Below, one piece after another: positions 1 to 10,114 of a DNA stretch of 64,000 bases; within the stretch, counting starts at the first letter, position 1, and the number at the start of each line of letters is the position of its first letter. A program made the position numbers and the translations under genes. The stretch is from an uncultured Pelagibacteraceae bacterium (GTDB lineage Bacteria > Pseudomonadota > Alphaproteobacteria > Pelagibacterales > Pelagibacteraceae): contig CACNRP010000002.1 of assembly GCA_902622955.1 (NCBI GenBank), positions 53,502 to 117,501 on the forward strand, written 5' to 3'. The notes under the pieces were generated by a model. It was not told the DNA's origin. It searched no databases and saw nothing but the letters and a program-made list of their open reading frames with translations.

Positions 1-1897
1 CTTTTTCTGTTTTTTGAAGTTTTTTAACAATAGCAAAAGTTCCAAGCGCATTATCAAAATGCTCTTCAAAAATGTCTAATTTATCCATTGGAAGATTTGC
101 AGGAGTTAATTTCTGCATGTCTTTTATTGCATTCGTAATTCTTTGTTCTTCAGTGTTGTAAATCGCAAATTTGTATTCTTGTAAACAATATTGTAGCTTT
201 GGATTCATCGGTGGTGGAGCAACGTTAGATGTTAAATATGTTCTTGCTGGTAGATAATTTACTAATGATGGATAAAAACCAACAATTCCAAGACCTATTA
301 ATTGTAAAATAATAAATGGAACCACTCCCTTCCAAATATTTAAAGTAGTAACGAGTTTTGAAGCTACACCTTTTAAGTAAAATAATGCAAAACCAAAAGG
401 TGGTGTTAAAAATGAGGTTTGTAAATTTACCCCAATCATGACACCAAGCCAAATTGCACTTACATTAGCTCCTGGTTCAGCTAATAATATTGGGGCAATT
501 ATAGGAACAACAACTACAGCTATTTCAATAAAATCAAGAAAGAAACCTAGTAAAAAAATTACTGCCATTACAACAATAAACTGTGTCCAAAATCCACCCG
601 GTAAATCTTGAAGAAAATCTCTTACTAACTCTTCACCTCCAAACGCTCTAAATCCAGAGGTTAACATTGCAGCACCTAATAAAATTATAAAAACCATTGA
701 AGTCGTTACGCATGTTTCTGTAACAACTTCTCTTAAAACATTCTCAATTTTATACGCTCTCCAAAAACTCCAAATAATTCCTATTAAAAAAGTAATTGTA
801 AAAAATCCTGTAATAAAAATTGCGGTAAGATCTCTAGTTTCTACAGCCTTAATATTTAAATTATAATTCTTAGATAAAATATAAATTGGAATGACTGATA
901 AAATTGCAATTATAATTGGATAATAAGCATCTTTTTTTCCTTTATGTAAACGATAACCTGCCATCATAGTTGCACCTATTGCTCCAATAGATCCAGCTTG
1001 ATTAACGGTTGCAATACCTAAAAGTATAGATCCTAAAACCGCAAAAATTAAAGCAAGAGGAGGAATAATTACTATTAAAACCTTCATCCAAAATTTTGAG
1101 TCAAAATTTCCTTTAAATGGAACAGGAGGAGCTGCCTTGGGATTTAATCTTGCATAAACAAATACATAAATCATATACAAACCAACCAATACTAAACCAG
1201 GTAATAATGCCCCCAAAAACATATCTCCTGCAGAAGTAGATCCCACTCTAAATTCTCCAGGCATATTAAATTCACCAGTTAAAATTTTGTAATCAGTCTG
1301 ACGCATAGTATTTGCAACGTCTGCTGCGCTAGCTAATTGATCGGCTATGATAATTAATACAATAGAAGGAGGTATAATTTGCCCAAGAGTTCCTGATGAA
1401 CAAACAATTCCACTTGCTAAACTTTTATCGTATTTATTATTGAGCATTGTGGGTAATGATATTAATCCCATTGCTATTACTGTTGCGCCAACAATACCCG
1501 TGGTTGCTGCAAGTAATGCCCCAACAAAAATTACTGATATTCCTAAACCTCCAGGGATAGGTCCAAACAACTGCCCCATTGTAACTAAAAGATCTTCCGC
1601 GATTTTTGATTTTTGCAGCATGATCCCCATGAAAATAAATAAAGGAATTGCAATTAAAGTATCAGTTTCTACATCCCAGTAGTTACTCCTAAAGTTTGTA
1701 ATACCGGCAGTTAACCATTCTTTAGGGCCATCAACAGCAAAATAAGCACTACTATCTCCTGCAAATAAATAACCAAAAAAAGCAGCTAGCCCGATTGAAA
1801 TTATTGCTGATCCAGGTAATGCAAAAGCTACTGGAAAACCAGAGGCTAGTGCTCCAATCATTATAATTACAAGTAAAGCTAAAAATAAATGTTCCAT
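1..1897 (-). CDS. TRAP transporter large permease (DctM family), C-terminus runs off left edge
   Basis: Open minus frame from ATG at 1897 to position 1, absent from ORF track because no stop lies in the window; translates MEHLFLALLVIIMIGALASGFPVAFALPG...LQTSFLTPPFGFALFYLKG, typical DctM. Confidence 0.9.
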   Translation of the reverse strand, partial: MEHLFLALLVIIMIGALASGFPVAFALPGSAIISIGLAAFFGYLFAGDSSAYFAVDGPKEWLTAGITNFRSNYWDVETDTLIAIPLFIFMGIMLQKSKIAEDLLVTMGQLFGPIPGGLGISVIFVGALLAATTGIVGATVIAMGLISLPTMLNNKYDKSLASGIVCSSGTLGQIIPPSIVLIIIADQLASAADVANTMRQTDYKILTGEFNMPGEFRVGSTSAGDMFLGALLPGLVLVGLYMIYVFVYARLNPKAAPPVPFKGNFDSKFWMKVLIVIIPPLALIFAVLGSILLGIATVNQAGSIGAIGATMMAGYRLHKGKKDAYYPIIIAILSVIPIYILSKNYNLNIKAVETRDLTAIFITGFFTITFLIGIIWSFWRAYKIENVLREVVTETCVTTSMVFIILLGAAMLTSGFRAFGGEELVRDFLQDLPGGFWTQFIVVMAVIFLLGFFLDFIEIAVVVVPIIAPILLAEPGANVSAIWLGVMIGVNLQTSFLTPPFGFALFYLKGVASKLVTTLNIWKGVVPFIILQLIGLGIVGFYPSLVNYLPARTYLTSNVAPPPMNPKLQYCLQEYKFAIYNTEEQRITNAIKDMQKLTPANLPMDKLDIFEEHFDNALGTFAIVKKLQKTEK

Positions 1898-1900
1898 TAT

Positions 1901-2884
1901 TTAATTCTTTAAAAGTTTATGACTGCTACTCATGAAGTAGCTAGTAAATTGAGTTAACATACTTACTGCAAAAACAGCTAAATAAACTGCCATTAGATAA
2001 AGTAAATATAATCCGTTTGAACCTTGCTGCGTAATTTCAAATGAAATTACAGGACCATTGATGATACTAGCTTTGCCCCCCATGCCTAAAAATATTACAA
2101 TCAAACATAAAGGAATTCCTAGAATTAATGACCCAATTGCATTAGTCCATGCTTTTTTACGTTCACTAAAACCAGTATAAAGAACATCAACTCTAACATG
2201 GCCCTCGTGAATTAAAGCATAAGCGCTTGCAAATAAATAAAGAGCTGCATACCAAAAACGAACAAGATCTCCCTGAAATGCCTGTTCATACTGAAATATG
2301 AATCTTGAAAGAACTATCAAAAATTCACTTCCAACTACTAAGACTGCTAGCCAAATAAACCCTACAGATCTTGTAAAAAAACCAATTACAAAAGAAGCCA
2401 ATATTAAAGGAAAGTGTATATATGTAATTCTGAAAGCAGGTATTACTAAATTAATTTTAAGTTGTTCTCCAAAAATTGGCTCAACTAGTTTTTCCACAAC
2501 CATAAATGAGATTAAAAAATCTGCTACTCCAACTATTAACACAGCCCAGAAAGAAGATCTTACTACGTAAGCAGTAATTTTTGTTAGGATCTCAGAGTCG
2601 GTTTGTAATGTTTGTTTTATAGATTTTAGAACAAAAAATATAACACCTATGAAAGACGCAAAATAAAATAGTAATTGAATATATGATAAGTTGATTGCTA
2701 ACCCCTCTAAAGGTTTATTTAATTTTTTAAATCCAAATAATTCATAATGAGCAAAAAGTTTTTTCACTCCTGGCCAATCAAACCAAACTGTTAAAACATT
2801 ATTAATTAGAAAAACTAATGTTAAGGCTAAAATAGAATAACTAAATATTCTTATTAAAATAGATAAGTTATTTTTTTCAACCAT
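1901..2884 (-). CDS. TRAP transporter small permease (DctQ family)
   Basis: Multi-TM protein with FASAYALIHEGHVRVDVLY motif; sits between DctP and DctM. Confidence 0.85.
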   Translation of the reverse strand: MVEKNNLSILIRIFSYSILALTLVFLINNVLTVWFDWPGVKKLFAHYELFGFKKLNKPLEGLAINLSYIQLLFYFASFIGVIFFVLKSIKQTLQTDSEILTKITAYVVRSSFWAVLIVGVADFLISFMVVEKLVEPIFGEQLKINLVIPAFRITYIHFPLILASFVIGFFTRSVGFIWLAVLVVGSEFLIVLSRFIFQYEQAFQGDLVRFWYAALYLFASAYALIHEGHVRVDVLYTGFSERKKAWTNAIGSLILGIPLCLIVIFLGMGGKASIINGPVISFEITQQGSNGLYLLYLMAVYLAVFAVSMLTQFTSYFMSSSHKLLKN

Positions 2885-2912
2885 ATTTAAAAACTTTTAT
2901 TGATAAGTAAAA

Positions 2913-2936
2913 AGAGGGCCCATTTAAGGGCCCTCT
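2913..2936 (-). terminator. Intercistronic hairpin with T-run downstream of dctP
   Basis: agagggccc-atttaa-gggccctct, perfect 9-bp stem; minus strand continues TTTT. Confidence 0.75.
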
Positions 2937-2955
2937 AATAATAGTAAGAATTAAA

Positions 2956-4089
2956 TTATACTCCTAATGCTCTATTTCTTTGAGCAACATATGGCCCGTC
3001 AGACAAATTAGTCCAAGCACCAATTTCCTTACGACCTTTAACAAAGGCAGCATGTACTTTCTTAGCAAGAGCACTATGTTGTTGAACTTCGTCGAAAACT
3101 TCAGCAGCACCTTTAGCGAAAGCATCATAAACTTTATCGTTAAACTTCTCTAGTTTAACTCCACTTTCGTTTACTAATCGTGCTAGTGCAGCTCCGTTTT
3201 TAGCATTGTATTCAGCCATTGTAGTTGTGTCAGCCCAATCACATGCAGTTTTAATAATTAACTGATCTGATTTTGACAAACTAGTAAACCAAGATTTATT
3301 AACACCGCATGCTAATGTAGATCCTGGTTCATGCATTCCTGGATAGTAATAATACTTAGCAGCTTCCTGGAATTTCATCGCTTCATCATTCCAAGGTCCT
3401 ACCCATTCTGTTGCATCAATTGCCCCTGACACAAGGTTTTCATAAATTTGTCCACCAGGTAGTGAAATTGGAGAACCACCAAGTTTTCCAAGAACTTGTC
3501 CACCTAAACCAGGCATACGCATTTTTAAACCTTTAAAGTCATTAGCTGATCTAATTTTTTTATTAAACCAACCACCCATTTGCACTCCAGTATTACCAGC
3601 AGCAAAACTTTGTGTACCAAAATCATCAGTCAATTCGTCCCACAATTCTTGTCCACCAGCAAATTTTAACCACGCATTCATTTCAGCATATGTGAAACCA
3701 AATGGAACTGCAGTAAAATATCCAAATGCAGGGTGTTTTTTAACCCAATAGTAATCAGCACCATGATACATTTGAGAGTTACCTGATGCAACTTCATCAA
3801 ACGAGTCGAATGCTTTAACTCTTTCATTAGCAGCGTAATAAGTGACTTGAATACGACCATCACTCATGTCGCTTAATCTTTGAGCAAGTCTTTGTGCGCC
3901 AGTTCCTAAGCCTGGAAAATCTCTAGGCCAAGTTGCTACCATAGAAGCTTCTACTCTTTCTTTGGCAACAGCTGGAGCAGATAAAGATGATGCTGCAACA
4001 GCAGCAACACCAGTTGCAGCTGCAGTTTTAAAGAACTTTCTTCTTGAAGGTGATCTAGAAACCTTCAATGATTTTTTTTCTTTAATCAT
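2956..4089 (-). CDS. TRAP substrate-binding protein DctP, 2-oxoacid/monocarboxylate (TakP-like)
   Basis: Tat-like SRRKFFK signal; GNTGVQMGGWF, IDATEWVGPWND, YYYYPGMHEPG motifs. Confidence 0.88.
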   Translation of the reverse strand: MIKEKKSLKVSRSPSRRKFFKTAAATGVAAVAASSLSAPAVAKERVEASMVATWPRDFPGLGTGAQRLAQRLSDMSDGRIQVTYYAANERVKAFDSFDEVASGNSQMYHGADYYWVKKHPAFGYFTAVPFGFTYAEMNAWLKFAGGQELWDELTDDFGTQSFAAGNTGVQMGGWFNKKIRSANDFKGLKMRMPGLGGQVLGKLGGSPISLPGGQIYENLVSGAIDATEWVGPWNDEAMKFQEAAKYYYYPGMHEPGSTLACGVNKSWFTSLSKSDQLIIKTACDWADTTTMAEYNAKNGAALARLVNESGVKLEKFNDKVYDAFAKGAAEVFDEVQQHSALAKKVHAAFVKGRKEIGAWTNLSDGPYVAQRNRALGV

Positions 4090-4217
4090 TAGTTATCTCC
4101 TCTTCTTTGTTAATTAACTAATAAGATTTAATTACAAATGAGACTGTAAGTCTAGATTAAAATAACAAATGAATATCGTATTACAATCTGAGGTAGTAAA
4201 TTGAATATTGATGAATT

Positions 4218-4394
4218 TTATTTTTTGTCGAAAAAGGCTTCGTAGAGCATCATAGATATTGCTAACGCCATCAAAATATAAACAGGTATAACATCAAGAA
4301 AACCAATCATCATTGATCTTGTAAGAGTTGTGGCTAATCCAATAAGAAAAAAAATTGCAAAAGAAAGTCCGATAAGAGTTACAAGTTTATTCAT
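4218..4394 (-). CDS. Small membrane protein (about 58 aa)
   Basis: ORF track start is 4433, but ATG at 4394 gives less overlap with the amidase; two predicted TM segments. Confidence 0.55.
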   Translation of the reverse strand: MNKLVTLIGLSFAIFFLIGLATTLTRSMMIGFLDVIPVYILMALAISMMLYEAFFDKK

Positions 4395-5739
4395 TAAATT
4401 TCTCACTTTCTTTTTCAAGCCAACTGCAGACACCTAAGAAACGATTGTCATCGTACTTCTCACCAATCACTTGAATGCCTAATGGTAAATTATTTTCTCC
4501 TTGAAGTAAAGGCAGAGAAACACATGGTGTACCCAAATAAGACCATACTTTATTAAAATCTGCTGAACCAGTACTTTTTAATCCCTTTAAAGCAATGCCT
4601 GGACTTGATGGAGATAAAACCCCATGATAATCCTCGAACACTTCTTTGTATGAATCGTAACTTCTTTTCATAAAATCTATTGCTTCAGCATAATCCTTTG
4701 CAGTATGTTTTTTTCCATTAGCAATTGCATTTTGCATAATTTTTGAAAGTTTTGTTTTATAATTTTTATAATAGTCACTAAAATTATTAGCTAAATCAGT
4801 TTCATAAATAATTTGATGATACTTATGAATATCTTTGAAATATGAAGGAGTATCATGAATTTCAATATTTTTTTTAAATGATTTAATAAAATACTCAAAA
4901 GCTTCTTTTGATTTTTTATCAATTGTTTTCCAAAACTCAGTTTTATAAAAAATAAACTTTGGTTCATACAAAGGACCCTTTTTTGCTATATCAATCATAT
5001 TATTTGAAGAATAGTAGACAGTTGCAGGATCATGGGAGTCTTTTTTAATTAACTCTTTAACTAGATAAGCAATATCCTCAACCGTTCTTCCAAAAACACC
5101 AATATGATCGAGTTTCTCTGAAGTTTTTAATACTCCATTTCTAGAGATTAGACCGTAAGAAGGTTTGTATCCAACAACACCACAATATGATGCTGGTCTT
5201 ATTATTGATCCTCCTGTCTGTGATCCAATTGATAGTGGGGCCATGAATGATGCGATTACTGCTGCAGAACCACTTGATGATCCTCCAGGTGTTCGCGAGT
5301 AATCATGTGGATTTTTTGTTTTAGATGGATTTAAATAAGCTAGCTCTGTAGTAACTGTTTTACCCATTACAATTGCACCAGAAGCATGAAGTAAATCAAT
5401 AATTTCTGCATTTTGAGAATATGATTTCCCTTTTCTAATTGGTGTTCCACATTCAGTAGGCATATCTAAAGTGCCAACAATATCTTTTACTGCAACTGGT
5501 ATTCCGTGTAGAGGACCGGTGGGCTTACCAGATTTTTTATAGTCATCTGACTCTTTTGCTTTTTCTAATAATAATTCTTTATCAAAGAAGGCCCATGCAT
5601 TTATGTCTTTTTCAAATTTGTTAATTCTTTCTATATAAGCCTCACATATTTCAACGGACGTTATTTGAGAGTTTGAAATTTTAGTGATTAATTCTTCGAC
5701 TGAAAAATTTATAATTTCATTCATGGATCTAGTTTGCAA
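4387..5739 (-). CDS. Amidase (GatA/amidase signature family)
   Basis: GGSSSGSAAVIASFMAPLSIGSQTGGSIIRPASYCGVVGYKPSYG. Confidence 0.92.
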   Translation of the reverse strand: MQTRSMNEIINFSVEELITKISNSQITSVEICEAYIERINKFEKDINAWAFFDKELLLEKAKESDDYKKSGKPTGPLHGIPVAVKDIVGTLDMPTECGTPIRKGKSYSQNAEIIDLLHASGAIVMGKTVTTELAYLNPSKTKNPHDYSRTPGGSSSGSAAVIASFMAPLSIGSQTGGSIIRPASYCGVVGYKPSYGLISRNGVLKTSEKLDHIGVFGRTVEDIAYLVKELIKKDSHDPATVYYSSNNMIDIAKKGPLYEPKFIFYKTEFWKTIDKKSKEAFEYFIKSFKKNIEIHDTPSYFKDIHKYHQIIYETDLANNFSDYYKNYKTKLSKIMQNAIANGKKHTAKDYAEAIDFMKRSYDSYKEVFEDYHGVLSPSSPGIALKGLKSTGSADFNKVWSYLGTPCVSLPLLQGENNLPLGIQVIGEKYDDNRFLGVCSWLEKESEKFNE

Positions 5740-7090
5740 ATAACTGATCAGGTAGCCATAAAGCTATACCTGGAAATAAATACATTAAAACCATTCCAAG
5801 AATAACTATTGCTAGAAAAGGCATTATTCCTTTAAAAACCTCGATTAATTCAACATTTTTGGATTGTACCCCTTTTAAATAGTACGCCGACATTGCCATG
5901 GGGGGTGTTAAAAATGAGGTTTGCAAATTTAAAGCAATCAGCATTGCAAAAAAATAAGGGTTCACACCAAAAAATTCAACTAATGGTAAAAATATTGGAA
6001 CAAATATAATTAATATTTCAGTCCATTCTAAAGGCCATCCCAATAAGAATATTATAATTTGTGTAATAACCAAAAATTGCCAAGGTTTAATATCCATTGA
6101 CTTGAAAAAGTGCTCAAAAACTTCGTGTCCACCTAAATATGAAAATACTGATGCAAATGTCCAGGAACCAATAAATAACCACATGATCATTGCAGTAGTT
6201 TTTGCAGTTAAGAAAACCGACTCTTTAAAATTTTTCCATTTTAGCGACTTATAAAAAAAGGATAAAACCAAAGCTCCAAATGCACCTACGCCAGCTGCTT
6301 CAGCTGGAGTTGCTAAACCAGCAAGAATACTTCCTAAAACTAAAATAATAAGAGAAAATAAAGGTAAAAAAGAAACTAAAACTTCCTTTAGTATTACCGC
6401 TCTTGGGGGTATTTCTTCTTTAGGAGGTTTAGGTGCTATTGACGGATTAAAGTAAGCTAAAATAATAGCATATAAAATATATAATCCTGCCAACATTAAT
6501 CCTGGAAATATTGCTGCTGCAAATAATCTAAGTGGTGATAACTGAGCTATCACAGCATAAACAATAAGCATAATACTTGGTGGAATTAAAATTCCTAAAC
6601 AACCACCAGCACATATAACTCCTGAAGCAAATTTTTTATCATAACCAGCCTTGACCATCGCAGGCCAAGCAAGTAGACCCATTAAAGTTACAACTGCACC
6701 AATTATACCTGTCGCTGTTGAAAATAAAGTACATGTAATCAAAGCTGCCACTGCCATTGATGCCGGAAGAGAATGAGAAGCAAGCCTAATTGCATAAAAT
6801 AATCTTGCAACTATTCCTGCTCTTTCAACTAAATATCCCATAAATAAAAATAAAGGTACGGCGGTGAGAACGTGATTATCCATGACAGAGTAGGTGTTTT
6901 GGACAAATAATTTAAATATCCTATTATCAAATAGATGATCCATTCTAGATGGATCAAAATAAGCATAGTAACCAAATCCTAGACCCATTGCCATTAAAGT
7001 GAAGGCAATCGGAAAACCTAAAAGGACAGCAAACAAAAATATTACCATCATTAAAATTGCAATTTCTGGATTTGTTAAACTAAACAACAT
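5729..7090 (-). CDS. TRAP transporter large permease (DctM family)
   Basis: GIVARLFYAIRLASHSLPASMAVA, LQTSFLTPPMAMSAYYLKG. Confidence 0.93.
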   Translation of the reverse strand: MLFSLTNPEIAILMMVIFLFAVLLGFPIAFTLMAMGLGFGYYAYFDPSRMDHLFDNRIFKLFVQNTYSVMDNHVLTAVPLFLFMGYLVERAGIVARLFYAIRLASHSLPASMAVAALITCTLFSTATGIIGAVVTLMGLLAWPAMVKAGYDKKFASGVICAGGCLGILIPPSIMLIVYAVIAQLSPLRLFAAAIFPGLMLAGLYILYAIILAYFNPSIAPKPPKEEIPPRAVILKEVLVSFLPLFSLIILVLGSILAGLATPAEAAGVGAFGALVLSFFYKSLKWKNFKESVFLTAKTTAMIMWLFIGSWTFASVFSYLGGHEVFEHFFKSMDIKPWQFLVITQIIIFLLGWPLEWTEILIIFVPIFLPLVEFFGVNPYFFAMLIALNLQTSFLTPPMAMSAYYLKGVQSKNVELIEVFKGIMPFLAIVILGMVLMYLFPGIALWLPDQLFAN

Positions 7091-7670
7091 CTATATCTTC
7101 TTCCTCTTTAGATTTTCTCATTAAAATTTTTTCAGTTTCTTCAGCACCAGCTTCTCTTTCAGGCCAGTGTCCTGTTTTAATACATATAATTGCTCTAAAT
7201 ACTTCACTCACTCCTTGAATAGTAAGAAGTATACCTGATAGCGGTATTAACGATTTAGCCATATAAATTTGAATTTGCGCAGGACTATTCCAGCTAGTTT
7301 CTTTTACCATCCAAGCTTTAGCAGCATATTCATATCCATAAAAAGCAAGGGCAATTACGCCAGGAAAGAAGAAAATAAAATACAATACTAAATCGATCCA
7401 TCCTTGAACTTTTGTAGGGAATAATCTGTAAATTACATCTCCCCTGACATGAGCCTCAGTTGCTAAAGTGTATGCACCTGCCATCATGAAAATAGCGCCA
7501 TACATCTGAAGACTAAAATCAAAATTCCATAAAGTTGGAGCGTTAAAAGCATAAGCCATTATTACCTCATAACATGTTCCACCCATTAATATTACAATGC
7601 ACCATGAAAAAGCTTTTCCCATTGAGGAGCTTAGAGTATCGGCAAATTTTATATAAGAATGCATAAACAA
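7080..7670 (-). CDS. TRAP transporter small permease (DctQ family)
   Basis: TLATEAHVRGDVIYRLFP motif; operon position. Confidence 0.88.
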   Translation of the reverse strand: MFMHSYIKFADTLSSSMGKAFSWCIVILMGGTCYEVIMAYAFNAPTLWNFDFSLQMYGAIFMMAGAYTLATEAHVRGDVIYRLFPTKVQGWIDLVLYFIFFFPGVIALAFYGYEYAAKAWMVKETSWNSPAQIQIYMAKSLIPLSGILLTIQGVSEVFRAIICIKTGHWPEREAGAEETEKILMRKSKEEEDIDVV

Positions 7671-7710
7671 ATAACTTATCTTAATTTTCTTATTTTATTC
7701 AATTAAAAAA

Positions 7711-7732
7711 AAGGGGGCCATAAAGCCCCCTT
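7711..7732 (-). terminator. Intercistronic hairpin with T8 tract downstream of dctP
   Basis: aagggggc-cataaa-gccccctt; minus-strand T run follows. Confidence 0.8.
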
Positions 7733-7753
7733 AATTTTTGATATTTTTTAAGC

Positions 7754-8911
7754 TTAGATTTTAACTTTCGCTAACGGACCAAACTCATTTTCATAAGCAA
7801 GTCTGTAGTTAGGTTGATTCATTAGTAAGTATTTCATTACTCTTTTCGCATAAGCTTTTTGTGAATCAACAATCTTCTTAAAGAACGGATCTTTAGAAGA
7901 GAAGTCACCTACAACTTTATCCCAACCTTTTAACTGCTCTGCAAGAATTGCATCCGAAGTTTGGTAAACATTTACTTTATGCTCATTCATCAATTTTGAT
8001 AAATCAGCAGAGTATCTTACCAAAGCTTTAAAGTAGTTAGCAGTATTTGCTGCATACGAAGCATTTTTTAGGATTGCTTGGTTTGCAGGAGATAAGCTAT
8101 TAAATGTTTTTTTGTTAATTGGTATTTCAAACATCTCTTGTGATTGGTGGAAAGATCCTAAGTGATAATGCTTAGATACATCTTGCATACCAAACTGAGA
8201 GTCTGAAGTAGGATTGTTAAACTCAGCTGCTTCAATCAAACCAGTTTTCATAGCTGGCTGAATTTCACCACCTGGTAATTGTCTAACTACCATTCCCATT
8301 GCAGTAAGAACGTTTGTTGCTAAACCAACAGTTCTATACTTCATACCTTTAACATCAGATACTTTAGTTACGTTCTTTTTAAACCAACCAAACGGCTGAG
8401 CAGGCATTGGCATTGCGAATACACCGACATAATCATATCCAACTTTAGCAAGTGTTTCCTCATATAATGCTCTTCCACCACCTTCTTCCATCCAAGCCAT
8501 TACTTCTTGAGATGATAGACCGTATGATGGACCTGTTCCGAAAAGAGACGCGGCAGGATTTTTTCCATACCAGTAAGCAGTAACCCAGTGACCCATATCT
8601 AGCACACCGTCACTAACAGCTTGTCCAATTTCTCCAGTTTTTACAACTGCTCCAACAGGTTGAAGATCAATTTTTAAACTTCCACCTGACATGTCTCCAA
8701 CCATTTTGGCATAGTCTCCGGCCATTTCAAAAAAGATGTTAGCGCCTGAAGGCCAAGCTGCCTGCATCTTTAATGTTTGTGGAGCACCAAATGCAACGTT
8801 CGGCATTGCTACAGCTGTCGCTGCTGCTGCACCTGTCGCTGCTGCGGCTTTGAAGAACTTTCTTCTTGAAGGAGTTTTTGAACCCTTCAATGATTTTTTA
8901 CTCTTAATCAT
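7754..8911 (-). CDS. TRAP substrate-binding protein DctP
   Basis: Tat-like SRRKFFK signal; DctP fold motifs (LPGGEIQPAMKTGLIEAAEFNNP). Confidence 0.9.
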   Translation of the reverse strand: MIKSKKSLKGSKTPSRRKFFKAAAATGAAAATAVAMPNVAFGAPQTLKMQAAWPSGANIFFEMAGDYAKMVGDMSGGSLKIDLQPVGAVVKTGEIGQAVSDGVLDMGHWVTAYWYGKNPAASLFGTGPSYGLSSQEVMAWMEEGGGRALYEETLAKVGYDYVGVFAMPMPAQPFGWFKKNVTKVSDVKGMKYRTVGLATNVLTAMGMVVRQLPGGEIQPAMKTGLIEAAEFNNPTSDSQFGMQDVSKHYHLGSFHQSQEMFEIPINKKTFNSLSPANQAILKNASYAANTANYFKALVRYSADLSKLMNEHKVNVYQTSDAILAEQLKGWDKVVGDFSSKDPFFKKIVDSQKAYAKRVMKYLLMNQPNYRLAYENEFGPLAKVKI

Positions 8912-9040
8912 AAGTTTCTCCCTTATTAGTTAATTAACTGGCGAGGAATTAAACATAGATTCAAATTGGAGTCTTTCTAAAAAGAGTCACAGATTGTCAC
9001 AATTAAACTCAGAATAGAAATTTTCAATTTTTAGTTGATT

Positions 9041-10114
9041 CTAAATCAACTTATTGTCCTCATAGACACAACATTTCTCAGCAGGTATATGTAGTTTAAC
9101 TTTCTGATTTGGAATTTCTGTTTCTCTATTAACTTTTGATTTAATTGTAAAATTTCCCATTTTGGCTGTGATTAATTTATAATTCCCAAGATCCTCAACC
9201 TTTTCAACATTAACATCAACCAAGTTTTCATTTTGGTTTTGTGCAATTTTAATGAATTCCGATCTAATTCCTAATTTAATATTTTTAGTTTTTAAGTTAG
9301 ATAAATTTGTATGTGTTTTAATTAAAACATTATTAATTTTTACACTATTGCCTGATGAAGCCTCGCTTTCAAATAAGTTCATAGCTGGAGATCCAATAAA
9401 GTATCCAACAAAAGTTGTATTCGGTCTTTCAAAAAGTTCTTTTGGTGAACCAGTTTGTACTACTTCACCTTCGCTCATGACAATAATATTATCAGCAAAC
9501 GTCATTGCCTCATTTTGATCATGAGTAACGTAAACTAATGTAGTTTTGTATTGCTCATTAATTTCTTTAAGATTTCTTCTTAATCTAAATTTTAAATCTG
9601 GATCAATAACTGTTAACGGTTCATCCATTAGAACAGCAGCTACATCTTCTCTTACAAGACCTCTTCCTAAAGATATTAATTGTTTTTGATCTGCAGTTAA
9701 TTTTCTTGCAGGTGAATTTAAAAAAGATTGTAAATTTAAAGTTTCAGCAACTGAATTAACTCTTTCATCGATTTTGTTTTTAGAAAAATCTCTACATTTC
9801 AGTGGAAATGCTAAATTTTCATAAACAGTCATAGTATTATAAATAACTGGAAATTGAAAAACTTGAGCAATATTTCTATCCTCTGTTTTTAAATCTGTAA
9901 CATCTTTATCATCAAACAATATTCTTCCGGCAGAGGGTCTCACTAAGCCAGATACAATATTTAGCATTGTGGTTTTTCCACATCCAGAAGGACCTAAAAT
10001 TGCATATCGATTTCCATTTTCCCATGTCATTGAGAAAGGATTTAAAGCATATACTGGATTTAGATCATTTGGATTGTATGAATGAGATATGTTACTTAAA
10101 TCAATTTTAGCCAT
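9041..10114 (-). CDS. ABC importer ATPase with non-canonical signature (GlpT/UgpC-like)
   Basis: Walker A GPSGCGKTT, Walker B VLMDEPL, switch VTHD; signature LTADQKQ instead of LSGGQ. Confidence 0.88.
   Translation of the reverse strand: MAKIDLSNISHSYNPNDLNPVYALNPFSMTWENGNRYAILGPSGCGKTTMLNIVSGLVRPSAGRILFDDKDVTDLKTEDRNIAQVFQFPVIYNTMTVYENLAFPLKCRDFSKNKIDERVNSVAETLNLQSFLNSPARKLTADQKQLISLGRGLVREDVAAVLMDEPLTVIDPDLKFRLRRNLKEINEQYKTTLVYVTHDQNEAMTFADNIIVMSEGEVVQTGSPKELFERPNTTFVGYFIGSPAMNLFESEASSGNSVKINNVLIKTHTNLSNLKTKNIKLGIRSEFIKIAQNQNENLVDVNVEKVEDLGNYKLITAKMGNFTIKSKVNRETEIPNQKVKLHIPAEKCCVYEDNKLI

Noticed and set aside
225-452. 75-aa minus ORF
   Set aside because: Out of frame within the long DctM frame (1-1897) that the track misses; no domain signal
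1347-1682. 111-aa plus ORF
   Set aside because: Antisense to the DctM coding frame; composition is typical of a shadow ORF
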